From NCBI RefSeq assembly GCF_036320965.1, contig NC_092228.1:11445262-11509261 (forward strand): a stretch of DNA of 64,000 bases, given 5' to 3'. This DNA comes from Panulirus ornatus (taxonomy: Eukaryota > Arthropoda > Malacostraca > Decapoda > Palinuridae). The notes below the pieces were generated by a model. That model was not told where the DNA came from. It worked only from the letters and a program-made list of their open reading frames with translations, and did not search any database. Made by a program: the position numbers and the translations under genes. This document shows, in pieces, positions 51,605 to 64,000 of the stretch (position 1 is its first letter; each line of letters opens with the position of its first letter).

Positions 51605-51760
51605 CTTGAACACGACGTTATGTCATCTTGACCAGGGTGACACGACCCTTGGGCGTGACGGCCTGCGCATCTGACGTGTCCTCTTGAAGGATCAAGTCAA
51701 CAGACCGCGCCATCTTTCCTCAAAGGGTCGTACCGTCGAGCTCAAGGGCTGGAGCTTCAA
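51605..51760. repeat. Diverged 21-bp family units in both orientations
   Basis: CTTGAACACGACGTTATGTC and GTGACACGACCCTTGGGCG (minus orientation), then AAAGGGTCGTACCGTCGAGC at 51722-51741 (plus orientation). Confidence 0.7.
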
Positions 51761-52049
51761 GTCCAGCGGATGAATATCACTGTGTTCTGCTACAACTGTT
51801 GGGTTTCACTGGAGTCTCCTACAGCCCCGTTCAAAAATTCAGTAAAAAACTATAAAGTGGAAGTGATTTTGCACATTTCTATAAATTAGCTTCCTGGCAA
51901 GACTTTTTCATGTCTTTGTTTATGGGACCAGATGTGGTCTACGGTGGTAATGCTGGCTGTGGTTACTTTAGTCTGTGGACCAAATGTGGTCTTCGACGGG
52001 TTACTTTAGCGGTTTGGTGTACTTTGCTGAGTGTGGTACCGTAACAAGG

Positions 52050-52115
52050 TTTAAAGGCAGGGCAGCACGAGTGTAAAACTTATAAAGCTATCTCCCTGTA
52101 ACACACAAAAGGTAA
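52050..52115 (+). repeat. Dispersed CACGAGTGTNNAACTC repeat
   Basis: GGGCAGCACGAGTGTAAAAC, then a short insertion and TCTCCCTGTAACACACAAAA, a copy of the short repeat seen at 43421 and 60480. Confidence 0.75.
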
Positions 52116-52674
52116 CCATGCGCCTCACACAACACGTCCCTCAACAGCTGCTAGCGGGAGGCGGTGAACTATTATCAAAACTATGAGTCCACGTTAAAAA
52201 CACCAACAATTTAAACGTTCTCAAACGACAGTAGCTGTTGTCTGATCTCATCCTCCTGGGAAGAGATACAACTGGACTCCTGGACGGGTGTAAATCCAAG
52301 TGTGGAGGGTGATGTTTCTCAAAAGCAAAACTGTGGTAACACATCTAATTCTGCCACCTCCTCATGAATATGTTGTAACGTTAAGTTCCATATAAATGAC
52401 CCAGTCTAGACCAGTAAAAAAGGTGTGGTTTCTGGACACATGCTGACGAAAACTGATCAGAAGCTTGTAGCAGCATTCAAACATTAATCAAAATAGGGTT
52501 AACTTATTCCTGAGCGAGCACTGAGTCATGGTGTATTATGTCTGCTACTCCGGAAAAGAATAATTACAAGGGGAAGAGTCCTGTAAGACAGATATGACGT
52601 GTTCCGTGCGCAAGAATATATTTCAATGGTCTTCTTCATTCCTTGTGCCATTCTCTGATCATTGGGCACGCACT

Positions 52675-52795
52675 GACTACCATAAATATACCTTACGATG
52701 GGTTTGGTGGTTTGCTTTTCAACCCCACACCTCGGTGTTTGACCTTGGTGTCGCGTTGCTCAGTCAAGCTGTTGGAGGCCGCGGCACGTAAGCGG
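52675..52795 (+). repeat. Dispersed ACCTTACGATGG repeat
   Basis: TACCTTACGATGGGTTTGG, ACCCCACACCTCGGTGTTTG and CTCAGTCAAGCTGTTGGAGG in the order seen at 23520-23770. Confidence 0.7.
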
Positions 52796-52799
52796 ATGC

Positions 52800-53787
52800 A
52801 AACAAAATATAATCAGCCTAGTGTGATACACCGTGTAGAAACTAGTCCAGACCCTCAATACTACTAAACAGTAGCTGCTTCTGATGGCTGTAGGCAAAGC
52901 AGTAAATAAATTTGGGCTCCTAATGTGTACACATTTCACTTGTACTTATGCACCATACGATTACAGTGGTAAAATTATACAAAAACGTAGGTGCAGCCAT
53001 AAGAAACATTATAGGATGCACCAGTGGGGAAATTTAAGGAGCCTTGAATAAGTATCTACAAAGTACACTAAACCGACTAGGCTTGCGGGCCGCGGTTTCC
53101 AAAACCTTGCTTGACAAGCGCACCAAATCAGCAGCTTGGACTCCGCCCGAACTGTGGAGGCACAAGACACCCGCAGACTACTCTACGAAGGAACTGTGCA
53201 ACTCCCTAACTTCAGGTTCGCCAGCCCTGAGATATGATGGCAGCACAGAAGGGTTTTCTAGTCGCGAGAGATAATATTAGTGCCTTGAAAAAATGTCTTG
53301 AAAATCCATAAAATCCATTACGCCATCTTTCTGCAAGAGGGAATTGCTTCTCTTTGTTGAAGGTTAAGTCACCAGACATTACTCCAAGGTCATTATAACA
53401 TTCGTTTATATAAAGTACGATGATCAACCATTCCTGTCCGGTATTCAGTGCTACTGTTAATCATTTCCCTCATAACGAGAAGTGGAAACTTATCTTAATT
53501 ACACAGCATGTTGTCATAAATGCTTTACCATATGACTAGATTTATCTCTATCTGAAGTTCCTCAATGTCTCTCTGGTAAAATTTCCATACTCATATTGGA
53601 TCCTCTGGAAAGGATTATAAGACACTGTGGTTTGAGTAGAATTCTGTCTTCACCACATACAAAAATCAAAAACATTTAAGGTGCAAATACATAACATTAA
53701 GTTAAGAAGTTACGGTGACAAGCAAAGTCTTGCTCTATGAGTTTTATCATTTTTCTAAGCCCTGCCTCCTCTTGCAGAGCTTGGGGC

Positions 53788-53790
<3 letters not shown>
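52800..53790. other. Anonymous sequence
   Basis: No gene, RNA or long repeat was recognised. Confidence 0.4.

Positions 53791-53852
<62 letters not shown>
53791..53852. repeat. (GT)n microsatellite
   Basis: About 30 GT repeats followed by a G run. Confidence 0.96.
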
Positions 53853-53855
<3 letters not shown>

Positions 53856-54049
53856 GGGGGATACCTCATGTTCGAGTAAACGTTCCATCTCCTTCCGTTA
53901 CTTTTTTTTTCCAAGGACGTTTCTGAGAGTTCGCCTTCTGCTTCGGGTCATGACGAGCATTGAGTCCTGCGCGGAAAGATCGACGGCTACTCGTTATTTC
54001 CAACCATCTTGTACAGTTTACATTAATTCAGAACATTACATCACGCTAT

Positions 54050-54391
<342 letters not shown>

Positions 54392-54450
<59 letters not shown>
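54392..54450. repeat. (TA)n microsatellite
   Basis: About 29 TA repeats after the short element. Confidence 0.96.
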
Positions 54451-54451
<1 letters not shown>

Positions 54452-56261
54452 CAATGAAGGAACACTAAGGATGGTACACAGAGCAGAGAAACACTAGTCT
54501 TAGAAAGGGTAAAGTTATAAGAAAAAAAAATCAACCGTTAAAACAGACACTGGGAAAACTTAAGACTCCCCAGGAGAGAGTTATGGTGACACGTTTTCAG
54601 TAAGTATACTGGAAAGTTTCTTATATCAACATGTCACTAAGCACATTAGAACAAGGGCTGATACACAATAATATTAAATATCATCTTTACTCATCGTGAC
54701 ATGGGTATCAGAAATATCATATATGATAAACCAAACAGGTAAAAGTGATCCTGAAATGCTGAAGTTTGATAATGTGGGTAAATGAAGACAAAGCGATCAG
54801 AGAGAACACAAAGTGAATCAAATCGTGGATACTAATATATTTGGAAAATGAGCATATGCAGTCAGGATACAAAGTACGAACTACAAGAGAGTTTTGTGAG
54901 ATTTACAATGAAGGAATAGGGAACATGGGTTCAAAACAGCTTAGGGACGTGCTGTGGGGGAACCATTAAGGTGGCACTGAAACCATCAGCATCTGAAAGC
55001 TATAAGGGATCAAAGAATATGTACAGCATGATAAGAATGTAAGAAGACTGGAACCTGAAAAACAAGAGTGTGGACAGGGCAGGAGACAGTCCGACACTTT
55101 TCCATACATTCATTAGAAGTAAATTGTCAGATGAAGTGCACCTAGCCAGACTAAGAGATTCAGAGGGAAGACTTGCAGAGAATAACGTACAGATCTGCGA
55201 CGATCAACGTATACGGTGCTAAGCAGTGAACCAGAAAATAGTCTGCCACCACATGAATCACCACCGATTCACAATCGCCTAAACACCGTAACGCATAATC
55301 CACCACTGCATAAATTTCTTTAGAATATATTCATTTTACAAAAAAAAAAGCTTTTGCGATAAATTGCTGCCATAAAAAAGCTGTACACCACCTTATATTC
55401 CTTCATACACCTTATTATCATTAAAGATCAATACACAACCTGTCATCAATCTATTAAGTGCATAATGTCATAACTGAAGAACAATATAAGCCTATATACA
55501 GACAAGCAAAAATAATAAGCAACGCCATGAAAACAAGTCTCTAGTAATGTGAAGCACATGGAAAACGTTCCTCCATGAAAATGCACAGGATTCTTTTCAA
55601 TACTAAAACGATAAGACGTAGCCAAACCGACATTAACCTAAATTAAGCTTTCTCAACGCTGCTCCATGAACACACAATGTGCATCATTTAGTGTTTTGCT
55701 AATAACAATATGAAGATCACCATGACACGAGAAAATTTCTAAACCTTCCCGTTTCCGTTAAACGCAGTAAGGAACTTCCCTCGTGATTGTAGACCGATCC
55801 AATGGCTGCTACCGTTAACGGTCTTCAAACAAGCCTCAACAGAGGAAACTGTTGATAGATCCAGTCTGATCGTCCATTTATCTTTCAACGAAATATAACT
55901 TCCCTGGCCACAAGCAAAATATCTAATAATCTGATCGCATTCTACACCCGACCAGTACAAGTAACTAAAACAACCTCGGTTCTGCTACACATAAAATAAA
56001 ACATTTAACTTCCTACTGACATGACAGAGTTGACAGAAAGTTACAGCTACACAAGCGATCCATTCAAGAGAACTACGGTCCACTATGAATACCTACCTAC
56101 ACAGAGGTCTGTTCCTACATCAACAGTTTATTAAGGACCAACCCGCCAGCAACGCCGCTCTCCATTCATGGTAATCATTCAGTGTTTCATGTTTCGAAGC
56201 CTCCTGACGTCATGTGTTCGCAGTATGTAAGTCCTCAATGATGTCGGTCGGGAAAGCGTGG
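54451..56261. other. Anonymous AT-rich interval
   Basis: No gene, RNA or long repeat was recognised. Confidence 0.4.
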
Positions 56262-56420
56262 TCTTCTGTGGCAAAGGAATATCTTGTACACGAAATATTC
56301 GACACACAAACCCAACGTGCGCCGAAATATAATCCACAAGTCTTTTGAGGCAAATGAATATCGTGTATGGGAAATATTCGACACGCAAACCCAACGCTGC
56401 GTCGAAATATAACCCACAAT
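56262..56420 (+). repeat. ~79-bp tandem duplication
   Basis: Two units, each with GGCAAA-GAATATC, GAAATATTCGACAC and CGAAATATAA-CCACAA. They differ at several positions, so the duplication is not recent. Confidence 0.85.
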
Positions 56421-56959
56421 GATTAGAATCTAAAGTGTCACGGGGGTTTAAAACACGTTTAATAAAGACAGATCTATAAGTTACTGCTGTCCTAGAAAAA
56501 AACAGAGAAGCCTGCCCGACAAACTTTAACCTAACCCGGTCAACGCACTCTCAAATACTGCACAGGCCCATGTGAGCTACTACAGGAAAGATGACGCATC
56601 GTTGATGAGATGGATGCATCTCCACCATGATTTTCATGATTGCAATGAACTGTCTCTAAGATACGCACAAAACCTAATCACAGGACAAATGTGTGTGTGT
56701 CGGCATAAGCATAAAAACGAGCTTCACCTAAAAAGAAATATGCCGCCAGTCAATACAGGACCCTCATAAAAATACCCTCCTGAAGTGTAACTATGAATAA
56801 ACGACACGAAAAACACCCTACTACTCTTTAGACGATTAAGGACGATCAAATCTCCAACTAAGAAGCTGCCAGCTTTGGTCTTATCTTAAGTTATCCGCCT
56901 TATTTTACTACAAAAGCAAATAACAAGAGCAATCTGTACCACCCCGGATAACCTCCTCT

Positions 56960-56962
<3 letters not shown>
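56421..56962. other. Anonymous sequence
   Basis: No gene or repeat was recognised. Confidence 0.4.

Positions 56963-56999
<37 letters not shown>
56963..56999. repeat. (CA)n microsatellite
   Basis: About 18 CA repeats. Confidence 0.94.
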
Positions 57000-57002
<3 letters not shown>

Positions 57003-57447
57003 TCCTTAGCGCAATAACTTTATCTTGTAACTCACACCGATCTATTGCTTATAAGAAAAACATCTGCCTCGCCTTATTACTCTTGATACACACCCACCTC
57101 CACACAGCAAATAAAGTGAACACTTACACGATAGCACGTAGTGAAGCTGCGACATAATCTCAGAGGAGTAATCATTTCCCCACCAATGGGCAAACATAGC
57201 GCCAAACCAACACAGAACAACTACCTGGTTAAGCGAACAAGTACATCAGCTGCTGGTCGGCGCGCGTCCTACGCTTGTTGATACTGGCTAGGCTCCTGAG
57301 GGGAGTTTGTTGACTTGCCTGCCCAGATCACTATTATTTGCCCCTGACAAGCAAGTGCTTAAGGCAACATGCTACCATTGGAAGGGCCTGAGAAAGGAAT
57401 TTTCCGTACTTTCTTTTTAATACACAATTTCCTTCAGGAACTTCGAC
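57000..57447. other. Anonymous sequence
   Basis: No gene or repeat was recognised. Confidence 0.35.
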
Positions 57448-57699
57448 TCATCCCAGTCTTAACAGGTTAGGAATATATCCATAACAGTAACATTCGTGAT
57501 CACAGGGCTCTTCACTATAGGTTATGAAGTGGTCACCATTTATATTAAGGATTCCTATAAAGAAGACTAATAACACGGTCCACAATATAAGAAGTTTAGG
57601 CTCCAATAGCTTCACCCTTACCTCCTTCCTGACGGGAGGGGAGACCCCCTTGGGTCCCCGGGCCTCACTTGGGGTCCACCTGTCACCCTCCAAGTCCAT
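57448..57699 (-). CDS. Unrecognised small ORF with one predicted membrane segment
   Basis: An 83-codon minus-strand frame. After a charged Pro/Gly-containing start (~30 residues) it has LLILWTVLLVFFIGILNI, a strongly hydrophobic stretch long enough to cross a membrane. A tail with several cysteines and acidic residues (EEPCDHECYCYGY) follows. The lysine-rich side before the helix and acidic, Cys-rich side after it fit a single-pass type II topology. GAG-GTAAGG inside the frame is a good splice-donor match, so the frame could instead be an exon-intron read-through. No family was recognised and no promoter or poly(A) signal was established; it may be chance. Confidence 0.25.
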   Translation of the reverse strand: MDLEGDRWTPSEARGPKGVSPPVRKEVRVKLLEPKLLILWTVLLVFFIGILNINGDHFITYSEEPCDHECYCYGYIPNLLRLG

Positions 57700-57716
57700 G
57701 TATTGTACTCACGCTC

Positions 57717-57812
57717 TATACTGGCCTCCACCTACCCCTAGATATGCGCACTTCACCAACGCTACTGGCCTCCACCTACTCCTAGATATGTGCACTTCAA
57801 CGCTATCACTGA
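57717..57812 (+). repeat. ~44-bp tandem duplication
   Basis: Two units starting TACTGGCCTCCACCTAC at 57719 and 57763, each followed by CCTAGATATG-GCACTTCA. Confidence 0.85.
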
Positions 57813-57849
57813 AATATGCGTCTATCTAGACAATAGCTGAAAAATCTAT

Positions 57850-59105
57850 ACCATCAACACTATTTCAATGATCTTAAAAACATATACACATCCACTTCCA
57901 TTTACACCCAAGAATAATGTAGTGTGAGAGAGATCTTTTACATCTTTTCCCAGAACGAAGGCTTTGAATTTTCGGTTCATGGGTTGTGCATTCAAGAATG
58001 ACACGGAAATATTCATATGATCCAATAATGCACAGTGGCAATACTATCGGTCGATATTTTGGGGGGTTGCTTGTCTCTGCCTTTGTGGAGTGGGGCGATG
58101 TGCGTCAGTTTCAAAGGCTAAGCCTTCAGTCCCATGGTATCACCCGTCCGTTCATCACATAACGGGTCTATAATGAACCACCTGGAGCTAACAAATTTAT
58201 TCAATGCGCACAACATATATTCAATGCACTCGGAGAAGTTACTCTACCTATACACTTCTACCCTTCGTGCTGGCCAAACCACATATGGTCCCTCAAACCT
58301 TCGCCTTGAACATCGGGAAACATGCTATATCGGACGACCAGACGCACGCTATCCTAGCCGAATTACACAATCACTGCATACGACTTCCATTCCGCTACCC
58401 ACTGTCAAACCACGAGGAAGAGGTGAACAGTGCACGTGTCTGGCCGGAAGCAGGCTATCTATATACATCCAGGCTAATTATAGCCCACTCAGCTAGATAA
58501 CACAATAGATGTAACAATAGCACGGGGCTGGCCGGGCAGTGCGGTGCCGTCTGTGCGGTGAGGGCTACGAAGGTGCATTCTGTCGTCCACCTGAAACACG
58601 TTCCACAGCCTCCTATTACCTTACTCCACTACGGCGGAGCTTACGTTTCACTGTACCTCTTCCATCCACAATACTGTTAACGTACATAAAGTCCTACACT
58701 ACTTGGCAACTGTGACACGCTAATCTATGCCATAGAGAAAACACACCCGCCGAAATATAAAACCCTATACCTTATCAGTAAATCGTAAACACTGTAACTA
58801 TATAATAACAAGCAGCTTCGCTGTGAGTTATGTTCATATGTGCATAAATACATTAATGGTTACAAACTTTCCTCCTCGAACCTCCAGACATTGGCTTCAA
58901 ACATACTAATCTGGGTTACTACAACGGCTTTGCTTTTATAAGCATACACTACTGACACGTGGACTCCAGCACATAACTCACATGCATCTTCATTTATTTA
59001 TACAGTAGCGTTTGCCAAGCCAAATATACTTTAAAAATTGTAACTTTTTTATGTTAGATGAGACGGCACGGGCAACTGAGGCCCTAATCAAGGCCATCCC
59101 ATTGA

Positions 59106-59106
<1 letters not shown>
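57850..59106. other. Anonymous sequence
   Basis: Two overlapping plus-strand frames at 58134-58500 (98-120 codons) have no recognised motif. No gene was called. Confidence 0.4.

Positions 59107-59177
<71 letters not shown>
59107..59177. repeat. (TA)n microsatellite
   Basis: About 35 TA repeats at the 3' end of the minus-strand SINE. Confidence 0.96.
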
Positions 59178-59179
<2 letters not shown>

Positions 59180-59333
59180 TAGCCTGAGCCAAGTATCCAT
59201 TTTATCGAACAACCCCTAGGTGGCGTGGATGAACAGCTGGGTTGACTGTGCACCGACTGCCGCAACCAAGATTCGAATCCAGCTCTAGACTCAGGGCGGC
59301 ACGTGAATGCTAACCGTTACACCACGGAAGTCC
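59178..59333 (-). mobile_element. tRNA-derived SINE
   Basis: On the minus strand: A-box region GTGGTGTAACGGTTAGC, B box GGATTCGAATC (59270-59281), then GCACAGTCAACCCAGCTGTT and GTTCGATAAAATGGATACTT. This is the most complete of the four tRNA-SINE copies and shares its body with those at 12683 and 30976. The 3' end abuts (TA)n. Confidence 0.9.
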
Positions 59334-60425
<1,092 letters not shown>

Positions 60426-60479
60426 GGTGTGTATATGTGTGAAACATAAGGCTACGACTTGGCGTATATACAAGGTTAA

Positions 60480-60525
60480 GAGACGAGGCAACACGGGTGT
60501 AAAACTCACTAACCAAAACACACAG
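60480..60525 (+). repeat. Dispersed CACGAGTGTNNAACTC repeat
   Basis: GAGGCAACACGGGTGTAAAA then CTCACTAACCAAAACACACA, close to a SINE tail as at 30940-31290. Confidence 0.75.
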
Positions 60526-60550
60526 TGTTCACTTTCAAGGTAACTAGTGT

Positions 60551-60555
<5 letters not shown>

Positions 60556-60631
<76 letters not shown>
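60556..60631. repeat. (GA)n microsatellite
   Basis: About 37 GA repeats. Confidence 0.97.
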
Positions 60632-60634
<3 letters not shown>

Positions 60635-61489
60635 CATCTGCTACATTGTAACATCGTACAATTACATTCTTTATATATTCTCTGTAATTTGTGCTTATAC
60701 TGATAATAAGGATCTGTTGCGACCGCCATAATTTGAGTTGTTTCTGTTCTTGGCATACACTTACTAGTCTTACTGAGGTCTCGCCGCACAGAATAACTAG
60801 TCTTGCTACCTTCCAACATATCTTACATTTCTATATGCTTCCTTTGTATAATATATCGGAGTAAACACCTGTAATTCTTCGTAAGGGAAACGTTTAGGAT
60901 TCTGAGAGCAAAATCTATTTCCTTGTCACGTTATTCCATTCTTGAGGTACCTGAAACTCAACCGTAAGGCTAAAAAAAAAAAAAAAAAAATGACCCCGAG
61001 TCCGCTGAAATTTGAATTGTGCAGATCGACTCCCTAGTATCTGTCAGCTCAGCGGTCGACTTGATTTGCTTTCATTACGTAGACTTGATGCTTAAGTCTA
61101 TATGTTTTGTAGGACGATATGTTTTATAGTATTTTGTGAAACGGGGTTGCCAATTCGTTCCACATCAATATAGTTATATATAGTTCTATATAAATAAACA
61201 TAGAGAAAGGGTAGACAGCGTACGCAAGAGCATGACTATGACGTGTGTGTGTATGAAGTGTTCTGTCGGAAAAGGTTGGTTAGATCACAGTGTGTTAACA
61301 TGGAGAGTGGTACTCGAAAGGAATTTTGCCTGAAAAAAAAAAAAAAGGAGAAAAGATGAAGTTAAAATTAGATTTCCAAGGCTCACAAATAACACGTTGA
61401 GAGGATGAGAACCAATACACTGTGGGGTTAAAGTCATACAGAGGCAACCTAAGGATGCATTAATATAGGCTGCCAGAGGGAGGGGGTTG
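60632..61489. other. Anonymous sequence
   Basis: An A run lies at about 60973-60990. No gene was recognised. Confidence 0.4.
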
Positions 61490-62700
61490 GGTATCTGAAA
61501 GAATGTGTTGCGGCAAGATATACAGCTTGGTGGAATGATGATTTATGAAATATAATAACAGAAAGGAGATGATAAAAAAAAAAGGTCCCACTGCCAGAAA
61601 GCAAAGGCGCAAAGAGCGTAGAATACAAAGTCGTGCAGGGAAATGTTTAAATAATGGTAAGTACGAACGACAAGCGTGAATGAGAACCCCAAAAGAAAAA
61701 TGGATTATCTAAAGAACAATGAGAAGCTATTTTCTGAAGACGGAAAATAAATGTACGATTTAAAAAGCGAGAGAGTATTACTACAAAAGTTCGGGAGAAT
61801 ATTCACGACAAAGCATGGGGTTTATTGAAGGGTATAGGGTCTCTTAAGAGCTGACTGGACCTAATGAATGAAAGAGACGCGGCTACTGGTACAGTGGGAT
61901 CAGAGAGGAACAGATGTATGGGGGAAGACGTTACGGAAGAGGGAAGAAGAGCAATGATGCTCGCAGAGAATGCAAAACCTGGGGTATACACTGAGTGGAG
62001 AGTGAAATGTTGAAGAGTCGACACGTGCTCACGTGATCATATAACTAATGACTGGACAGAGGCAATAATAGTTCCATTGTAAGAAGGAAACAAGAGTAAA
62101 AAAAACTGCAATAATCACCTAAGTCTCCTCAACGCAGTGGGCAAGGTGTACGGTAGAAGAGTGACTTGATCGTGTTAAAAAGCATTAGTGAACCCACGGT
62201 CAGCGAAGAACAATGTCAGTTCAGGAAGGGAAGGGGATGTGTACAGCAAATGTTTGCACTAAGAAGACAGGAAAAAAATCTCTCTAAGAAAGAAAAAAAG
62301 TTTACGTACCATACATGGATTAAGGACAAGCACAGAATTAAATGAACTGATAAGTTCCCGGGTTGTAGCAACAGGAAAAACTTTTCATTGTTATCAAAAG
62401 CTTTGAAAATTAATGGACGTAAAGAACGTGTGGAAGTTAGCAGTGGTATAAGTGAGTGGTCTGAAATAATGAGGGAGTTCAGTGTCGTGTAATGTCATCA
62501 ATGTTGTCTAGTGTTCTGATGGAATGAGGCATAACGCCAGGAGAGAGCGATAGTGAGGGACTGCGGTGTACGGCTAAAATAATAGTGTTGGAACAGTTAT
62601 TGTATGCTGATGATGTGCTTGACAGAGAGGTGAAGTTGGATAAGATGGTTTGGTGGCCATTTTCATGCTTCATGCAGGATGATGAGCGACTAGCTTTTGA
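61490..62700 (+). pseudogene. Old, heavily mutated RTE-like LINE ORF
   Basis: Collinear with residues ~231-650 of the ORF at 39212-41800, but full of stops and indels. Landmarks: TAWWNDDL near 61522-61545 (EWWDEEV in copy C), DWTEAIIVPL at about 62052-62081 ([10 protein letters not shown]), LSLLNAVGKVYGRRV at about 62120-62165 ([15 protein letters not shown]) and a decayed FRSGRG at about 62220-62240. The catalytic box reads LLYADDV, with YADD at 62603-62614. It is far more diverged than copies A-C, so the RTE-like lineage has been in this genome for a long time. Non-functional. Confidence 0.8.
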
Positions 62701-62939
62701 ATGATACCGGAGATCAGAGTGTAACTCTAGTAACATATGTCTTTACCTATACACTTGAAAGCTATTCTAATATTTGCCATAATACACATATGTTTCTCCC
62801 CAAAAAATGTCTAATACGTGCCTCAGGGTCGATGTCGAATACCAAGTCCTTAATCATAAACAGAATCCTGAAGCTCATTTCCTGCCAGTTAATAATAATT
62901 CTAAGTTCATCTTTCACTTTATTCCAACCTCATGGCGAC

Positions 62940-63400
62940 ATTTACTCACGTTGAATTGCATTGATCATGTATCAGACCAACTCTGGAGTCTATTTAGGTC
63001 CCATTGTAAGCTGATGCAATCCCCCCCTCGCTTTTTTACTTTCCTCTTGACCTTCGAATCATCTGCAAACATATTCAGGAAAGGGTTCATACCTTCAGGC
63101 TTGTCATTTACATGGATTTAGAAGAGTATTGGTCCCAGAACAGAGCCCTTGTGGCACTCCGCTGGTCACCACGACCCATCTGGAAAAGACTCCTCTCGTA
63201 TGTGTCTTCTGTTACCTCCCACTTACTCCTGCATGGTGATCCAGCTTCTTGATCATCCTGCCACTCGGTACAGTATCAAATGCTTTTCGGTAATCCAGAT
63301 CCATACAATCCACAAAGCCTTCCCTTTTGTCTAGGATTGAGCTCACTCTTTCGTAGAACTCTAAAGAGGTGCATTACACATGACTTCCTTTCCCAAAAGC
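62940..63400 (-). pseudogene. Decayed CR1-like LINE reverse transcriptase
   Basis: On the minus strand the RT core is still easy to read: FVDCMDLDYRKAFDTVPSGR (motif A, ~63260-63320), IKKLDHH, TSGVPQGSVLGPILF (~63120-63165), NMFADDSKVKRKV (FADD at ~63060-63071) and LQWDLNRLQSWSDT (~62965-63010). A frameshift or stop separates most blocks. The motif-A to FADD order and SGVPQGSVLGP are typical of CR1/Jockey-type LINEs. Non-functional. Confidence 0.85.
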
Positions 63401-63610
63401 CGTTGTCTGTCACTTTGGTAATTTCTCCTCAGTGGAGAGACATTCACTGACCGAGGTCCTCTCACTCTGTCAAATCCTCGTTTGTTTACATTTTCTGGGG
63501 GTTGAATTTCATTAACCATGTAAAAGACCAACTTTGGAGTCTGTTTAGGTCCCCTTGTAAGTTGATGCAAACCTTCCTTTTCACCTCTTTGGTGACCTTT
63601 GAATCTCTGT
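63400..63610 (-). pseudogene. Second CR1-like RT fragment, same orientation
   Basis: Begins just after the position of the FADD box (DSKVTKEVKRKVCINL near 63605-63560), then NLQGDLNRLQSWSFTWLMKF and a decayed EDLG-type block. It repeats part of the neighbouring fragment (GGAGTCT-TTTAGGTCCC on the plus strand at 62983-63001 and 63536-63554) at roughly 80% identity by eye. Either two insertions or an old duplication. Confidence 0.75.
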
Positions 63611-63629
63611 CTTTAATAAACTATTTGGA

Positions 63630-63690
63630 CTGTACAGGTAGGAAGTTTTACACTCGTGTGGGCCCCCATCTCTTGAATATCTTTTACAAT
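63630..63690 (-). repeat. Dispersed CACGAGTGTNNAACTC repeat, minus copy
   Basis: On the minus strand AGATGGGGGCCCACACGAGT then GTAAAACTTCC, matching the copies at 43421 and 52050. Confidence 0.7.
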
Positions 63691-63785
63691 CATGCAACCT
63701 AAACTTATGCATGCTGTCTTCAAGTATCATAACCTCAGTCATTCTGTTCCTTTCATCCACCATTCTTATACTGCACAAGTATACC

Positions 63786-63790
63786 TCTTT

Positions 63791-63821
<31 letters not shown>

Positions 63822-64000
63822 TACTTTGTCGCTGTCTCCCGCGTTTGCGAGGTAGCGCAAGGAAACAGACGAAAGAAATGGCCCAACCCCCCCCCATACA
63901 CATGTACATACACACGTCCACACACGCAAATATACATACCTACACAGCTTTCCATGGTTTACCCCAGACGCTTCACATGCCTTGATTCACTCCACTGACA
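63786..64000 (-). mobile_element. RTE-like LINE 3' UTR, cut by the window edge (copy D)
   Basis: The A tail (T-run on plus, 63786-63820) is followed by the LINE 3' UTR (TTGTCGCTGTCTCCCGCGTT and AAACAGACGAAAGAAATGGC on plus), nearly identical to copy C. The element continues past 64000, so its ORF lies outside the window. Unlike copies A-C it has no (TA)n at its 3' end. Confidence 0.92.

Overview
The window looks like gene-poor, non-coding DNA of a eukaryote, most likely a decapod crustacean. Four things point that way: very dense long dinucleotide microsatellites ((TA)n, (GA/CT)n, (CA/TG)n), several non-LTR retrotransposon lineages in different states of decay, tRNA-derived SINEs with recognisable A and B boxes, and a short TTAGG-type telomeric motif. 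The species cannot be told from the sequence. No convincing host gene, rRNA gene, functional tRNA gene or CRISPR array was seen.

Layout. 1-729 is a 34-bp satellite. 1-5 kb holds a LINE fragment on each strand inside (TA)n, then two minisatellites. 5-27 kb is mostly anonymous sequence with microsatellites, a 21-bp minisatellite family that recurs at many places, a tRNA-SINE, a decayed CR1-like reverse transcriptase (RT) and a trinucleotide block. 27.5-28.7 kb has a truncated LINE and a two-module short element. 30-31 kb has another CR1-like fossil and a SINE. 38.9-41.8 kb carries the best gene in the window, a nearly intact RTE-like LINE ORF of about 860 codons (endonuclease plus RT) on the minus strand. 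It is followed at 42-42.9 kb by three short elements in alternating orientation within (TA)n. 43.5-50.5 kb is rich in minisatellites, including a 25-copy 42/45-bp array, with one more decayed RT. 54.2 kb has another short element, and 59-60.5 kb has tRNA-SINEs. 61.5-63.6 kb has an old RTE-like fossil and two CR1-like RT fossils. The window ends inside the 3' UTR of a further RTE-like LINE.

How the parts fit. The RTE-like LINE ends in a short hairpin (loop AAAC) followed by an A-rich tail. The short element, present in nine full or partial copies, ends in a closely similar hairpin (loop TAAC) and A-rich tail. That is the arrangement expected of a non-autonomous element mobilised by the LINE through a shared 3' end. 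Most copies of both families sit between (TA)n tracts, so (TA)n may be a preferred landing site, or may be spread by the elements. This LINE/short-element/(TA)n association is the most interesting system here. All family assignments are read by eye from motifs and were not confirmed by database search.
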